From CAZQSL01 sp964595945 (lineage in GTDB: Bacteria > UBP15 > UBA6099 > JAJRTR01): a DNA stretch of 64,000 bases. The notes beneath the pieces were generated by a model, which saw only the letters and a list, made by a program, of their open reading frames with translations, made no database searches and was not told where the DNA came from. The DNA is taken from NCBI GenBank assembly GCA_964595945.1, contig CAZQSL010000001.1, positions 1 to 64,000 of the forward strand. The letters are read 5' to 3'. This document shows positions 53,019 to 62,082 of this stretch, in pieces; position 1 is the first letter of the stretch, and each line of letters starts with the position of its first letter. A program made the position numbers and the translations under genes.

Positions 53019-53831
53019 ATGAAAATCGGATTTTTCGGTGTAGGGAAAATGGGAGAGATCATACTTGGCGGATTGATCCGCGAGGGCATGTGCGTTGCGA
53101 CCGATGTCATGATATTTGACGCCGTGATGGACAAGGCCGATGATGTGTCTGAGGCACTCGGTGTTGTCGCTGCTTCCGATCCGGCTGATGTGGCGCGCGA
53201 ATGCGATATGATATTCCTTTGCGTCAAGCCCGATCAATTCGCGAGCCTTGCGAAATCCATCAGGAATGTTCTGAACGTCCGCGATGATAAACCCTGTTTC
53301 GTCAGCATCATGGCCGGTGTGAAAACAGACCGCATCATGGATGCACTCGGGTGGGATGACCTCGCTGTCATCCGCGTGATGCCCAATGTCGCATGCACCG
53401 TAGGCAGGGGCATGGCAGGCATCGCCGCAAGTGACGAAGCGGAGGACGAAACGAACGAATTCGTCTTTGATCTCTTTGAAAAACTCGGCGGCGCCGTATG
53501 GGTCAAGGAAAAACAGATGGATGCGGTGACGGCTGTCAGCGGTAGCGGGCCGGCCTATGTGTTTATGTTTATCGAAGCTCTCACCGATGCGGGAGTGATG
53601 ATCGGCCTCGACCGCGCTACTTCACAAAAACTTGCCGTCCGCACCCTTGCGGGCGCTACCGAAATGGTCAACCAGGAGCTTGGCGACACTCTCACTCTTC
53701 GAGCTCAGGTGTCTTCGCCCGGCGGCACAACTGCTGCCGCTACGACAGCCCTCGAAAAATTCGGGTTCAGAAATGCCGTCATCGAAGCCGTCACGGCTGC
53801 CTGGAAAAAATCAATCGAACTTGGTTCGTAA
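53019..53831 (+). CDS. proC: Pyrroline-5-carboxylate reductase
   Basis: 270 residues. NADP-binding start KIGFFGVGKMGEIILGG, VKPDQF, RVMPNVACTVGRGMAGIAA, SGSGPAYVFMFIEAL and AQVSSPGGTTAAATTALE. Last step of proline synthesis. ATG 53019 has GGAAGGAA just upstream. The gene is metabolic but sits inside the division run, as often seen near sepF. Confidence 0.96.
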   Translation: MKIGFFGVGKMGEIILGGLIREGMCVATDVMIFDAVMDKADDVSEALGVVAASDPADVARECDMIFLCVKPDQFASLAKSIRNVLNVRDDKPCFVSIMAGVKTDRIMDALGWDDLAVIRVMPNVACTVGRGMAGIAASDEAEDETNEFVFDLFEKLGGAVWVKEKQMDAVTAVSGSGPAYVFMFIEALTDAGVMIGLDRATSQKLAVRTLAGATEMVNQELGDTLTLRAQVSSPGGTTAAATTALEKFGFRNAVIEAVTAAWKKSIELGS

Positions 53832-53850
53832 GAAAAAGGAAGCACTGCAA

Positions 53851-56280
53851 TTGGCTGAAAAGAAACCGGCAAAAAAAACGACCAATGCCTCGAAAAGCAC
53901 GGGCAAGGGAAAACCGCGCGCGAAAAAAAATGCCGCGAAAAAGCCTGCTCCCAATAACATGGTGCTGCGCGAAATCCTTGCTATCCTCGTCACGACATTC
54001 GCGATCCTTTCGGCGATCAGTCTTTTCGTCGGCAAAGACGCAAAGGCGCTGTACGCTATCAGACTCATGTATGCTTCGCTTTTTGGACTGCTGGCATTTA
54101 CGGCACCCTTACTCGAAATCACCGCTGCATTGTGGGTTTTCGCACGCCGGAGAGTACTCGCCCTTTCGATGTTGCACATCGCGATCGTGACTCTGCTCGC
54201 GGGATATGTTATCAATGTCGCCATGCACGCGGACACGATTACCGCATCCGCAAAGGCCGGCGGCCTCATCACGCTTTCGCTCGCATCATTTCTGTCGTCG
54301 CAGATCACCCCGGCAGGTGCTTGGGCAGTGGCAGGCGCGATAGCTCTCATCTACGCGCGGTTCGCGTTCAAGGTCTCGTATATCGAGATCGGGAGAAAGG
54401 CAGCGCCTCATGTAGCCGCCGGTGTCGAAGGCATAAAAAAAGCCGTCGCCGGCGTCGAGGAAACAGCAACTGCAAAAGTGCGCGAAGGCAGCGAAAAACG
54501 CCGCGAGAAGGCAAAGGAAATCAAAGAGAAAAAAGAAAAGGAAATGGAAGAAAAAGTGCGCCGCCTGCAGGAAGAGGAGGCGCGCAAAATGAGATCGGCA
54601 GACGCTATAATCGCCGAAGCCGAAGAAATCACGCGGGATGCGGCTCCTGCAAGAAAGCCCGATCCCGCGCCGGCTCCACAGGCCGTCCCGCATATCACGC
54701 ATGATGACAGGAAGGAAGAGCAGACTACCCTTTCATTTATGGATGACGATCCCGTCGACGAAATATCTGCGGACATGGCGCTCGAAGAAACACAGATCGT
54801 CCGCATGGTCGAAGGGGAAGACGGCGAAATGATCGAAATTTCATGGCGGCTGCCAAAACCCGAAGACTGGCTCGACGAAGTCAGGGAAAAAGCCGAAGCG
54901 GTCATGGACAATTCGATGCGCGACAAGCTCGAAGATACCCTCAAGAGTTTTCAGGTGCCAGCCCGCATTTCCAACGTTGTCAAGGGGGCATCGTTCACGA
55001 GATTTGAGATCGAACTCGAACCCGGCACAAAAGTTAACCGCATCGTCTCTCTCGAAACCGACATCGCGCTCTCTCTCGCCACTGATTCGAAATCGATCCG
55101 CATCGAGGCCCCGATCCCCGGAAAATCCGCCATCGGCATCGAAGTACCCAATAAAAACAGGGCTGTCGTGCCCATGCGCCACCTCTTCGTGAAACCCGAA
55201 TTCGCGCGCAACAACACACCTCTGTCATTCGTACTCGGCGAAGACATCATCGGGCAGGCAGTATTCCCGAGCCTGATCAAGATGCCGCATCTGCTCGTCG
55301 CAGGTTCGACCAATTCGGGTAAAAGCGTGTGTCTCAACTGCATCATTTCGAGCATACTTGCCAAGGAGTCGCCCGACGACATACGTTTTATCATGGTAGA
55401 CATGAAGCGTGTCGAACTCACCCCATACGACGGCGTGCCTCACCTGCTCTCGCCCATCATCACCGAGGCGCAGGAAGCCGCGAGCGCGCTCCGCTGGATA
55501 TGTGAGGAGATGGATCGCCGCTATAAACTCTACGCGCAGATGGGCGTGCGCAACATAGACAGCTTCAATGCGAAAATGGAAAATCCCGAAGACAAAATGC
55601 ACCGCATCGTCGTCGTCATCGACGAACTCGCCGACCTGATGATCGTATCATCGCCGGCCATGAATATCGAAAATTATATCTGCCGCATCACGCAGCTCGC
55701 CCGCGCTACGGGCATACACGCAGTACTCGCCACTCAGCGTCCCGACACCAAGGTCATCACCGGCACGATCAAAAACAACATCCCATCTCGTATCGCTTTC
55801 GGCGTCGCCTCGCAGATCGACTCGCGCACGATCATAGATCAGAAGGGCGCGGAGTCACTCCTCGGGCGCGGCGACATGCTCTTTCTGCCATTCGGCTCCA
55901 ACAAGCTCGAAAGACTCCAGGGCGCGTACCTTTCTGACAACGAAGTCAACCGACTCGTGGATTTCTGGAAGGCACAAGTGCTCGACCAGTTCGTGTATCC
56001 GCTAAAATTCGACTCCGTAGACCCCGGCGCAATGGGCGGCGGCGGCAGCGACGAATTCCTCTCCGAAGACGAAAAGCTCTACAAGGCGGCCGTGGAAATA
56101 GTAGTGACGACAAGTCAGGCGTCGATTTCGATGATACAGCGCCGCCTGCGCATCGGCTACAACCGCGCCGCGCGCCTCGTCGAACAGATGGAAGAACGCG
56201 GTGTGGTCGGCAGCTACGACGGCAGCCGGCCCCGGGAAGTGCTGCTCACTAATGATCAGTTCCGCTCGGGCGAATATTGA
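53851..56280 (+). CDS. ftsK: DNA translocase FtsK/SpoIIIE
   Basis: About 809 residues from a probable TTG 53851 (AAGGA 10 bases upstream). Basic Lys/Ala-rich N terminus, about four membrane helices (residues 35-180), a charged coiled-coil linker, then the motor with Walker A GSTNSGKSV (485-493), VIDELADLM, GIHAVLATQRPDTKVITG and a C-terminal gamma domain (SISMIQRRLRIGYNRAARLVEQME). It pumps chromosome DNA through the closing septum. The last gene of the cluster; a terminator follows. Confidence 0.94.
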   Translation: MAEKKPAKKTTNASKSTGKGKPRAKKNAAKKPAPNNMVLREILAILVTTFAILSAISLFVGKDAKALYAIRLMYASLFGLLAFTAPLLEITAALWVFARRRVLALSMLHIAIVTLLAGYVINVAMHADTITASAKAGGLITLSLASFLSSQITPAGAWAVAGAIALIYARFAFKVSYIEIGRKAAPHVAAGVEGIKKAVAGVEETATAKVREGSEKRREKAKEIKEKKEKEMEEKVRRLQEEEARKMRSADAIIAEAEEITRDAAPARKPDPAPAPQAVPHITHDDRKEEQTTLSFMDDDPVDEISADMALEETQIVRMVEGEDGEMIEISWRLPKPEDWLDEVREKAEAVMDNSMRDKLEDTLKSFQVPARISNVVKGASFTRFEIELEPGTKVNRIVSLETDIALSLATDSKSIRIEAPIPGKSAIGIEVPNKNRAVVPMRHLFVKPEFARNNTPLSFVLGEDIIGQAVFPSLIKMPHLLVAGSTNSGKSVCLNCIISSILAKESPDDIRFIMVDMKRVELTPYDGVPHLLSPIITEAQEAASALRWICEEMDRRYKLYAQMGVRNIDSFNAKMENPEDKMHRIVVVIDELADLMIVSSPAMNIENYICRITQLARATGIHAVLATQRPDTKVITGTIKNNIPSRIAFGVASQIDSRTIIDQKGAESLLGRGDMLFLPFGSNKLERLQGAYLSDNEVNRLVDFWKAQVLDQFVYPLKFDSVDPGAMGGGGSDEFLSEDEKLYKAAVEIVVTTSQASISMIQRRLRIGYNRAARLVEQMEERGVVGSYDGSRPREVLLTNDQFRSGEY

Positions 56281-56401
56281 ACTTTTCCGACAAACGCTCC
56301 GGACTCTCCGTCAGATTCCGGCTGGCAGACAGGCAGTACCCAAACCAGTTCTCATCTTTACGGGCGATAGCCCGCAAAGTTGCGATCAGTATACCCCCTG
56401 A

Positions 56402-56428
56402 AGCTCCCCACGCGGGAGCTTTTTTTTT
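56402..56428 (+). terminator. Rho-independent terminator closing the division cluster
   Basis: Perfect 7-bp stem AGCTCCC / GGGAGCT, 5-base loop, then eight Ts; 121 bases after ftsK. Confidence 0.92.
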
Positions 56429-56500
56429 GCAGGCAGGCATGATACCAGCAGGATAGTTCGGAATGATAAAAACTGCTACAGAATATACTGAATATCAATA

Positions 56501-56662
56501 GAAATTCCCCATCCATTGTCATTGAAGTCTCCCGGGAAAAAACCTTGCTATAGTGAAAACATGTTTGTATTATCCGTATTAATCCGTGTCAGAAAGTCTT
56601 TATTGTTTTCCGATGCTACGCAAGATCATCTCGACAGACCATAACCATACACAGGGGAATTC
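56501..56662. repeat. Dispersed repeat with inverted ends, copy B
   Basis: About 162 bases matching 5278-5438 in the same orientation (similarity extends to about 56485-56680). Left end GAAATTCCCCATCCATTG; the right end complement is GAATTCCCCTGTGTATGG. The core block TCAGAAAGTCTTTAT, CCGATGCTACGCA and GATCATCTCGACAGACCATA is nearly unchanged between copies. It lies just beyond the terminator of the division cluster and before a minus-strand gene. Confidence 0.75.
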
Positions 56663-56756
56663 GATTGATATTTCGTATAATCGTCACGGACATCTTTTCG
56701 AAAAGCAGGAATTTCCGGCAGCTGATGCTCGAGCAGCGTCATTACGCCCCCGCTCA

Positions 56757-57005
56757 TCACTTGCGATCTGATGGCATAGTGGGGGGCTGCTGATGGTGGA
56801 TGCGGTTGACATCTTTGTGGTGAAAACAGTGGTAGCAGAGCACGCGCGAGACTGCCGGGCGGTTTTGCGCGGTGACAGAATACGAAATCTTCATACACGA
56901 TCGGCAGCAGATACGGTGGCACTCCTCGCAACGGGAGTAGAGGTCGATAGCAAACGATATGCCGCAGATATCGCAGGTCGCGGGAGCGATGCCTTCTCTG
57001 ATCAT
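56757..57005 (-). CDS. Small Cys-rich, probable zinc-binding protein
   Basis: 82 residues, not recognised. Four CxxC pairs (CDIC, CEEC, CRSC, CYHC) spaced as in FYVE/zinc-ribbon-like folds suggest two zinc sites. The C terminus is His/Pro-rich (HHKDVNRIHHQQPP). ATG 57005 is chosen because a GAGG site lies 5 bases upstream. It stands alone between the repeat and bamA, on the opposite strand. It may be a nucleic-acid or protein adaptor; no function is assigned. The 285 bases between it and bamA hold a near-palindromic AT stretch at about 57239-57260 and nothing else I can name. Confidence 0.55.
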   Translation of the reverse strand: MIREGIAPATCDICGISFAIDLYSRCEECHRICCRSCMKISYSVTAQNRPAVSRVLCYHCFHHKDVNRIHHQQPPTMPSDRK

Positions 57006-57290
57006 GTTGACCTCATTTCCGATACCGGTATTCCGGCAAAAATGATAGTGTAGCGCAATCATGTCTGATGTCAATGATCAAGGTGCCGCGAGGAAATCCG
57101 GCCGCGCGAAAAACTTTATTCATCCCAGCGTCATCATCCACCCGCGACTGTCCAATCTCATATCAGTATCGCCAGGTAAGCGTAGATACAGGCCGTTAGG
57201 GAGATGTTTTGAAATGCCATTGATTAAATGTAGAACTAATTCCAATAATATATTAGAATGTGTCTGTTTATACGCTATTGGAGGAGATAG

Positions 57291-59069
57291 ATGAAAATCT
57301 GTAGAAGCGCATATCTGCTGTTTGCCCTCATGCTCATGGTAACGGCAACCCCCGTCATGGCAGAGGATATGGCACGAGTCACATCGCAGGACGAAGTGAT
57401 TGTCAAGGCGATCGATGTCGCCGGCAACTACGAAATCACTGACGATGAAATCCTCGCCTCCGTCCTGACCAAAGTCGGCGAGCCCCTCTCGACTGAAAGC
57501 CTCGAAATCGATCTGCAGAAGATTTTCGACCTCGGGTATTTTTCAAAAGATGTCAAGGCAAGCCTTTCGGAATATGACGGCGGGGCCAAAGTGACATTCA
57601 ATGTCGAGGAAAACCCCGTAATTAACGATATTGTTTTCGACGATGCGAAATCAATACCTGCAGCGGACCTGCGTGACCAGATGAAGTCTGTCGTCAACAA
57701 ACCGCTCAACAGCAATACGCTCAGGACCGATATCGAGACGATCGAAAAATACTACAGCGCCAAGGGCTATCTCGCCGCCAGGGTGATCGACGCCAGGATG
57801 GACGAAAACAGGACGATACACATCGTCGTTTCCGAAGGCGTGATCAAGGCGATCAAGGTCGCGTATTTTTCGAAGGGCGATGACGAATCAAATCCCGAAG
57901 GCAGCCCCGAACAGTCGCAGATACTCGACAACGGCAAGACAAAGCCCTATGTCGTCACCCGCGAGATGAAGACAAAACCGGGCGATGTATATAACACGCA
58001 GAAGATCAGCAAAGACCTCCAGAGAATATATAACCTCGGGTTTTTCGAAGATGTGCGCACAAGCATAGAAGCCGCCGAAGACCCCGGAGAAGTAGTGCTC
58101 GTCATCGAGGTCGAAGAGTCGCAGACAGGCTCATACGGATTCGGCGCGGGCTACAGCAACAGCACCGGATTCACCGGCTACCTCTCGGTGTCCGACCGCA
58201 ATCTGCGTGGCAAGGGCCGTAGGGCCGACGCAAAACTCGAATTCGGCGGCAGCGCCGACAGTTTCGAAATCGGATACTTCGAACCCTGGTTCGACAAAAA
58301 ACAGACAAGCGTCGAAACTACCCTTTACAACACTGTCAAGGAAAATCTCGACTATGGACTCGGCGGCGTCTATTCCCCGGACTACGAAGAGCGCCGCACC
58401 GGTTTCACATTCACCGTCGGCCGGCCACGCACGGATTACACAAAGGTTTTTCTCGGGCTCAAGGCCGAACGCATCAACGTCGACCCCGAAGAATTCGACT
58501 ACCTCGACGGCTCCTCGCGCAGCATCACGGGCACTATCAGGACAGATACGCGCGACAATGTTTTTAACCCCGGCACTGGCCGCCTCGACTCTCTTTCGCT
58601 CGAACTCAACGGCATGTTTCTCGGCGGTGACTATGACTTCGAAAAAATGAGCTTCGATCTCCGCCGCTTCCGCAAAGTCACAAAGAAGCAGACCATCGCG
58701 GTCCGCATGCTGATGGGATACTCGTGGGACGACATCCCGGCGTTCGAATACTTCGACCTCGGCGGCGTCAACTCCATCAGAGGTTATGACGAAGACGAAT
58801 ACTCGGGTACGAAAATGATCCTTTACAATGCCGAATACCGATTCACCCTTTCCGGCAATCTCTCGGCCGCGATCTTTGCCGACGCCGGCGACGCTTGGGG
58901 CAAAGGCGAAACTCTCGAACTCTCCCCCATGAAATACCAGAAATCCATCGGCGCCGGCATCAGACTCAAAATCCCCCAATTCGGCATCGGCCCTGTCAGA
59001 CTCGACTACGCCTACGCCCTTTCGGCGGAAGACACGAAGATTCACTTCGGCTTCGGACACATGTTTTAA
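57291..59069 (+). CDS. bamA: Outer-membrane protein assembly factor BamA
   Basis: 592 residues. Signal peptide to about 24 (LLFALMLMVTATPVMA), three POTRA repeats (about 35-110, 110-185, 185-295; proteobacterial BamA has five), then a 16-strand beta-barrel domain with the conserved lid-loop motif IRGYDEDEYSG and a C-terminal Phe. It inserts beta-barrel proteins in the outer membrane. GGAGGAG precedes the ATG. It heads the envelope cluster with ompH and lpxD, direct evidence of a second membrane. Confidence 0.95.
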   Translation: MKICRSAYLLFALMLMVTATPVMAEDMARVTSQDEVIVKAIDVAGNYEITDDEILASVLTKVGEPLSTESLEIDLQKIFDLGYFSKDVKASLSEYDGGAKVTFNVEENPVINDIVFDDAKSIPAADLRDQMKSVVNKPLNSNTLRTDIETIEKYYSAKGYLAARVIDARMDENRTIHIVVSEGVIKAIKVAYFSKGDDESNPEGSPEQSQILDNGKTKPYVVTREMKTKPGDVYNTQKISKDLQRIYNLGFFEDVRTSIEAAEDPGEVVLVIEVEESQTGSYGFGAGYSNSTGFTGYLSVSDRNLRGKGRRADAKLEFGGSADSFEIGYFEPWFDKKQTSVETTLYNTVKENLDYGLGGVYSPDYEERRTGFTFTVGRPRTDYTKVFLGLKAERINVDPEEFDYLDGSSRSITGTIRTDTRDNVFNPGTGRLDSLSLELNGMFLGGDYDFEKMSFDLRRFRKVTKKQTIAVRMLMGYSWDDIPAFEYFDLGGVNSIRGYDEDEYSGTKMILYNAEYRFTLSGNLSAAIFADAGDAWGKGETLELSPMKYQKSIGAGIRLKIPQFGIGPVRLDYAYALSAEDTKIHFGFGHMF

Positions 59070-59093
59070 GCCGTGATCTCTGGAGGTGACTTA

Positions 59094-60416
59094 GTGACTA
59101 TTTTTTTCGGGCGCATCACGACTGCAGTCGCACTGTGCTTACTTTCGATCGTCTGCCTGCAACTGCCGGCACGAGCCGAACTCCAGCCCCAGACCGCCAC
59201 TGTCAGGGCTGTCACCGTGCAGGTACACTGCCAGACACCCCTGCCCGCGCCGCTCATGGACAAGATCAACACGAGTGTGCTTAAGGTCGGCCAAAAAGCG
59301 CTCGAAGGAAAATCCCTCTCCGAAGCACAGTCCCTTCAGGACGCACTCATGCAGGTCATGAAAAAAATCTTCAACGAGGTCCTGAGCGGATTCATCGTGA
59401 CCGATATCGAAATAGCCGTCGGTGACTCCACCGCCATCAGTATCTACATCGAACCCGAAGGCGCAACCATCCAGAAAGTGATCTTCGACCTCAACCTCCA
59501 GGAAGGCGTGCATCCGTTCTGGAAAGACATCATCTCGAAGCGCCTCGGCGATGTACCGTCGAATATCGACACCGCGCTCGCAGGCATCCCGGTCGAATCA
59601 GCCCGCTGGGCCACTCCCATCATCACCGAAATCATCTCCGCCGAAATCGCGAAAGAAGACCGTTTCCCAGGCTTTGCGCACGATATCACCGTCACCATCT
59701 CACCTGACACCCACATCAGCGTCACCCTCAGACCCGACTCCCCCACTATCCGCTCCGCCCACCTGAAATTCCGCTCCGTCACTCTCCCCTCTCTCATGAT
59801 CGAACAATTCAAATTTGACCTCGCGTCCAAATCAGACTATCTCATCGGCCTGCCTATCATTTTCGCTAAAGAAGAAGAACCCGCCATCCGGCAGCAATTT
59901 CTGAAATTCATCGAAGAAAACTCCTCGGCTCGCCGGCTCGGCGCCTCAAAATACTACGTTCGACTCTATCTGCAGAAAAAGGCCACTGTCAGCTATACCG
60001 TCAACTCCACCAAATATCACGGTTTCGCCCGCGTGAAGTTTTCTATCGGAAAAGAGGAAAACAACCCCGACGCCGAAGCGCATCTCGGCATTTTCCTCGG
60101 AAAACGCAACGAGCTGTTCACCGAAATCAACCTCTTCCCAGGCCCGCTCGACCTTCAGTTCAACATCGGCATAGGCGAACACTTCGGCAACATCTACATC
60201 GCCGGCGGCCGCAACCTGATCGACGGCCTCGACCGATTCTGGGCCACCTACACGATCACGGAAGACATCTCCATCTCAATCGAAAAAAATGTCGTCGAAG
60301 ACGACCGGCACGATACCGAAGGCTCCATCTCATTCAAAGCCCATGACTTCTACAGCATCGACCTCGTCACGGACTTCGAAGATACCACATGGCTCAGGTT
60401 CAATGCCAACCTATAA
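59094..60416 (+). CDS. Exported envelope protein of unknown function
   Basis: 440 residues from GTG 59094, with GGAGGT 6 bases upstream. Signal peptide ending near LQLPARA. The middle is mixed alpha/beta (KINTSVLKVGQKAL, GATIQKVIFDLNL); the last about 130 residues are rich in alternating strands (VSYTVNSTKYHGFARVKFSI, ITEDISISIEKNVV) like a small outer-membrane barrel, although the last residue is Leu, not Phe. It is wedged between bamA and ompH, so a role in outer-membrane assembly or as a BamA client is likely. I do not recognise the family. Confidence 0.65.
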   Translation: MTIFFGRITTAVALCLLSIVCLQLPARAELQPQTATVRAVTVQVHCQTPLPAPLMDKINTSVLKVGQKALEGKSLSEAQSLQDALMQVMKKIFNEVLSGFIVTDIEIAVGDSTAISIYIEPEGATIQKVIFDLNLQEGVHPFWKDIISKRLGDVPSNIDTALAGIPVESARWATPIITEIISAEIAKEDRFPGFAHDITVTISPDTHISVTLRPDSPTIRSAHLKFRSVTLPSLMIEQFKFDLASKSDYLIGLPIIFAKEEEPAIRQQFLKFIEENSSARRLGASKYYVRLYLQKKATVSYTVNSTKYHGFARVKFSIGKEENNPDAEAHLGIFLGKRNELFTEINLFPGPLDLQFNIGIGEHFGNIYIAGGRNLIDGLDRFWATYTITEDISISIEKNVVEDDRHDTEGSISFKAHDFYSIDLVTDFEDTTWLRFNANL

Positions 60417-60448
60417 TCCCCGCCAATATCGAAAGGAGCAATAAAGTA

Positions 60449-61000
60449 ATGAACAGAATGTGGAAAACCCTGATACCGGGTATCGCAATCATCCTCACCG
60501 TAGCAGCAGGCATCATCTACCTCCAATCCGGCAAAGCTGTCGCCGGCAGCCATGTAGTCGGCTATGTCGACTCCGACTCCATCCTCGAAGCCTACGCCCC
60601 GGCAATCGCAGTGCACAACGAGCTCGGCCAGCTCCAGAAAAAAAATGAAGACGCCCTCCGCGAAAAAATCACCGCAAAATTCGGCACCGGCGACCCCTCC
60701 CTCCTGCCCAAGGAATCCCAGATGGAAATACAGAAAATGATCGAAGAAGCCGAAGCTTCATACCAGTCCCAGATGGAAGACCTCCGCAACCGCAAATGGA
60801 CGCCCATCGTCGAACAGGTTCATTCCGCAATGGAAAAGGTCGCCGCTCAGGAAGGCACCGATGTCGTACTTGACCGCTCAGCCGTACTCGCTGGCGGTGT
60901 CGACCTTACACAAAATGTCATCGACTACCTCGGCAAACAACAACCCGGAGCCGCCCCCACTGCAGCGCCGGCCCAGCCTGCCGCACCTCCAAAAAAATGA
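60449..61000 (+). CDS. OmpH/Skp-family periplasmic chaperone
   Basis: 183 residues. N-terminal signal/anchor (TLIPGIAIILTVAAGIIYL), then VVGYVDSDSILEAYAPAIAV, a long coiled coil, and the closing TDVVLDRSAVLAGGVDLTQNVIDYL typical of OmpH/Skp, with a Pro/Ala-rich tail. It holds unfolded outer-membrane proteins in the periplasm for BamA. ATG 60449 has AAAGGAG about 10 bases upstream. Overlaps the next gene by an ATGA. Confidence 0.88.
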   Translation: MNRMWKTLIPGIAIILTVAAGIIYLQSGKAVAGSHVVGYVDSDSILEAYAPAIAVHNELGQLQKKNEDALREKITAKFGTGDPSLLPKESQMEIQKMIEEAEASYQSQMEDLRNRKWTPIVEQVHSAMEKVAAQEGTDVVLDRSAVLAGGVDLTQNVIDYLGKQQPGAAPTAAPAQPAAPPKK

Positions 61001-62082
61001 AGAACCTTGCGTACATAGCTCTCCTCATCTTTTCAGCGGCGGCTCTCTCCGCCGCCCTGTACGTCAAGCACGACAAAAAAACTCATGCTTCCGTCATCGG
61101 CACTGTCGACGCCGTTACACTCTTCTCTCAATCCAGGGAATTTGTAACTATCGAAAATGCCAGATATGATCTCTTTTCAAAAACATTTCCGGAAAGATCA
61201 TTTCCCGCATCTCAAACCAAATCCAGCAAATACGCACAGGCGCTTGCCGAAAGGCAGGCGCTTTTTTCACATTTTTCGACTGAAGAATCCGCTGCCACCG
61301 TCCACAACGATACCGGCGAAGCCCAGCGCCTCCTCGACACCGAGCGCTCATCTGTCGCTACTTCATATCAGCAACGGCTTGAGTCTCTTTACCATGACAT
61401 CTCATCACAGCCCCCCCCAGATCTTTCGCAAATCAGATTCGATCTCATGAATCTCGAACTCAAACTCAACGTCCTCAGCCGCGACCCGCTCGTCATGTCT
61501 GCCACACGGCTCAACAGCCTGGAGTCTCAGGCCAGCGAATACCGAAACCTTATCGCTCGCACCAATCAGGACCATATCGCGAGATCCGCTGCCGACTTTT
61601 CCGCCGGTGCCGAAAAACTCCGCGCCGAGCTTTCCGCACAGCTTTCCCTTCTCGAAGAACAGTACGCATCATCAGTAGCGGCAAGCGCAAGCAACGCTCA
61701 GGCAGTCGCCAGCGCCGAAATCACTTCACAACGCAACCATATCGACTCCATCCGCCGCGAAATCGCCTCTCTGACATTTCCATCAACACTTTCGCAACAT
61801 AATTTGAAACACGCAAATAACCAAACGAAGCAGTCCTTCGCCACCATCGAATCAAAACACAGAAAAGAATTCTACCGGCGTCTCCAGCGAAAAACCCCCG
61901 CCATCGCCGCCTCGAAAAAAATCGATACTGTCGTCATCAGCCCCTGGCCCACATGCGGCCGCAACTCGCGTGATCTTACCAGAGATCTCGCTCAAGCCAT
62001 GTTTTTCGGCTCGCAGCATAAACGGGGCACTCACAATGATACCTCAAAATTCACCAGCGACGGAGACACAAATGCTCGTTAG
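60997..62082 (+). CDS. Divergent second OmpH/Skp-like envelope protein
   Basis: 361 residues. N-terminal signal/anchor (AYIALLIFSAAALSAALYV), then ASVIGTVDAVTLFSQSREF, a long helical and coiled-coil middle (LRAELSAQLSLLEEQYASSV ...), and near the C terminus a segment DTVVISPWPTCGRNSRDLTRDLAQAM that parallels the OmpH ending. It is about twice the length of a normal Skp, mainly by extra coiled coil. Its position right after ompH supports a related chaperone or stalk-like envelope role. The last 11 bases overlap lpxD. Confidence 0.65.
   Translation: MKNLAYIALLIFSAAALSAALYVKHDKKTHASVIGTVDAVTLFSQSREFVTIENARYDLFSKTFPERSFPASQTKSSKYAQALAERQALFSHFSTEESAATVHNDTGEAQRLLDTERSSVATSYQQRLESLYHDISSQPPPDLSQIRFDLMNLELKLNVLSRDPLVMSATRLNSLESQASEYRNLIARTNQDHIARSAADFSAGAEKLRAELSAQLSLLEEQYASSVAASASNAQAVASAEITSQRNHIDSIRREIASLTFPSTLSQHNLKHANNQTKQSFATIESKHRKEFYRRLQRKTPAIAASKKIDTVVISPWPTCGRNSRDLTRDLAQAMFFGSQHKRGTHNDTSKFTSDGDTNAR

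Noticed and set aside
57061..57294. 77-codon open frame ending in an ATGA overlap with bamA
   Set aside because: No ribosome site, no recognisable composition, and it spans the probable bamA promoter region.
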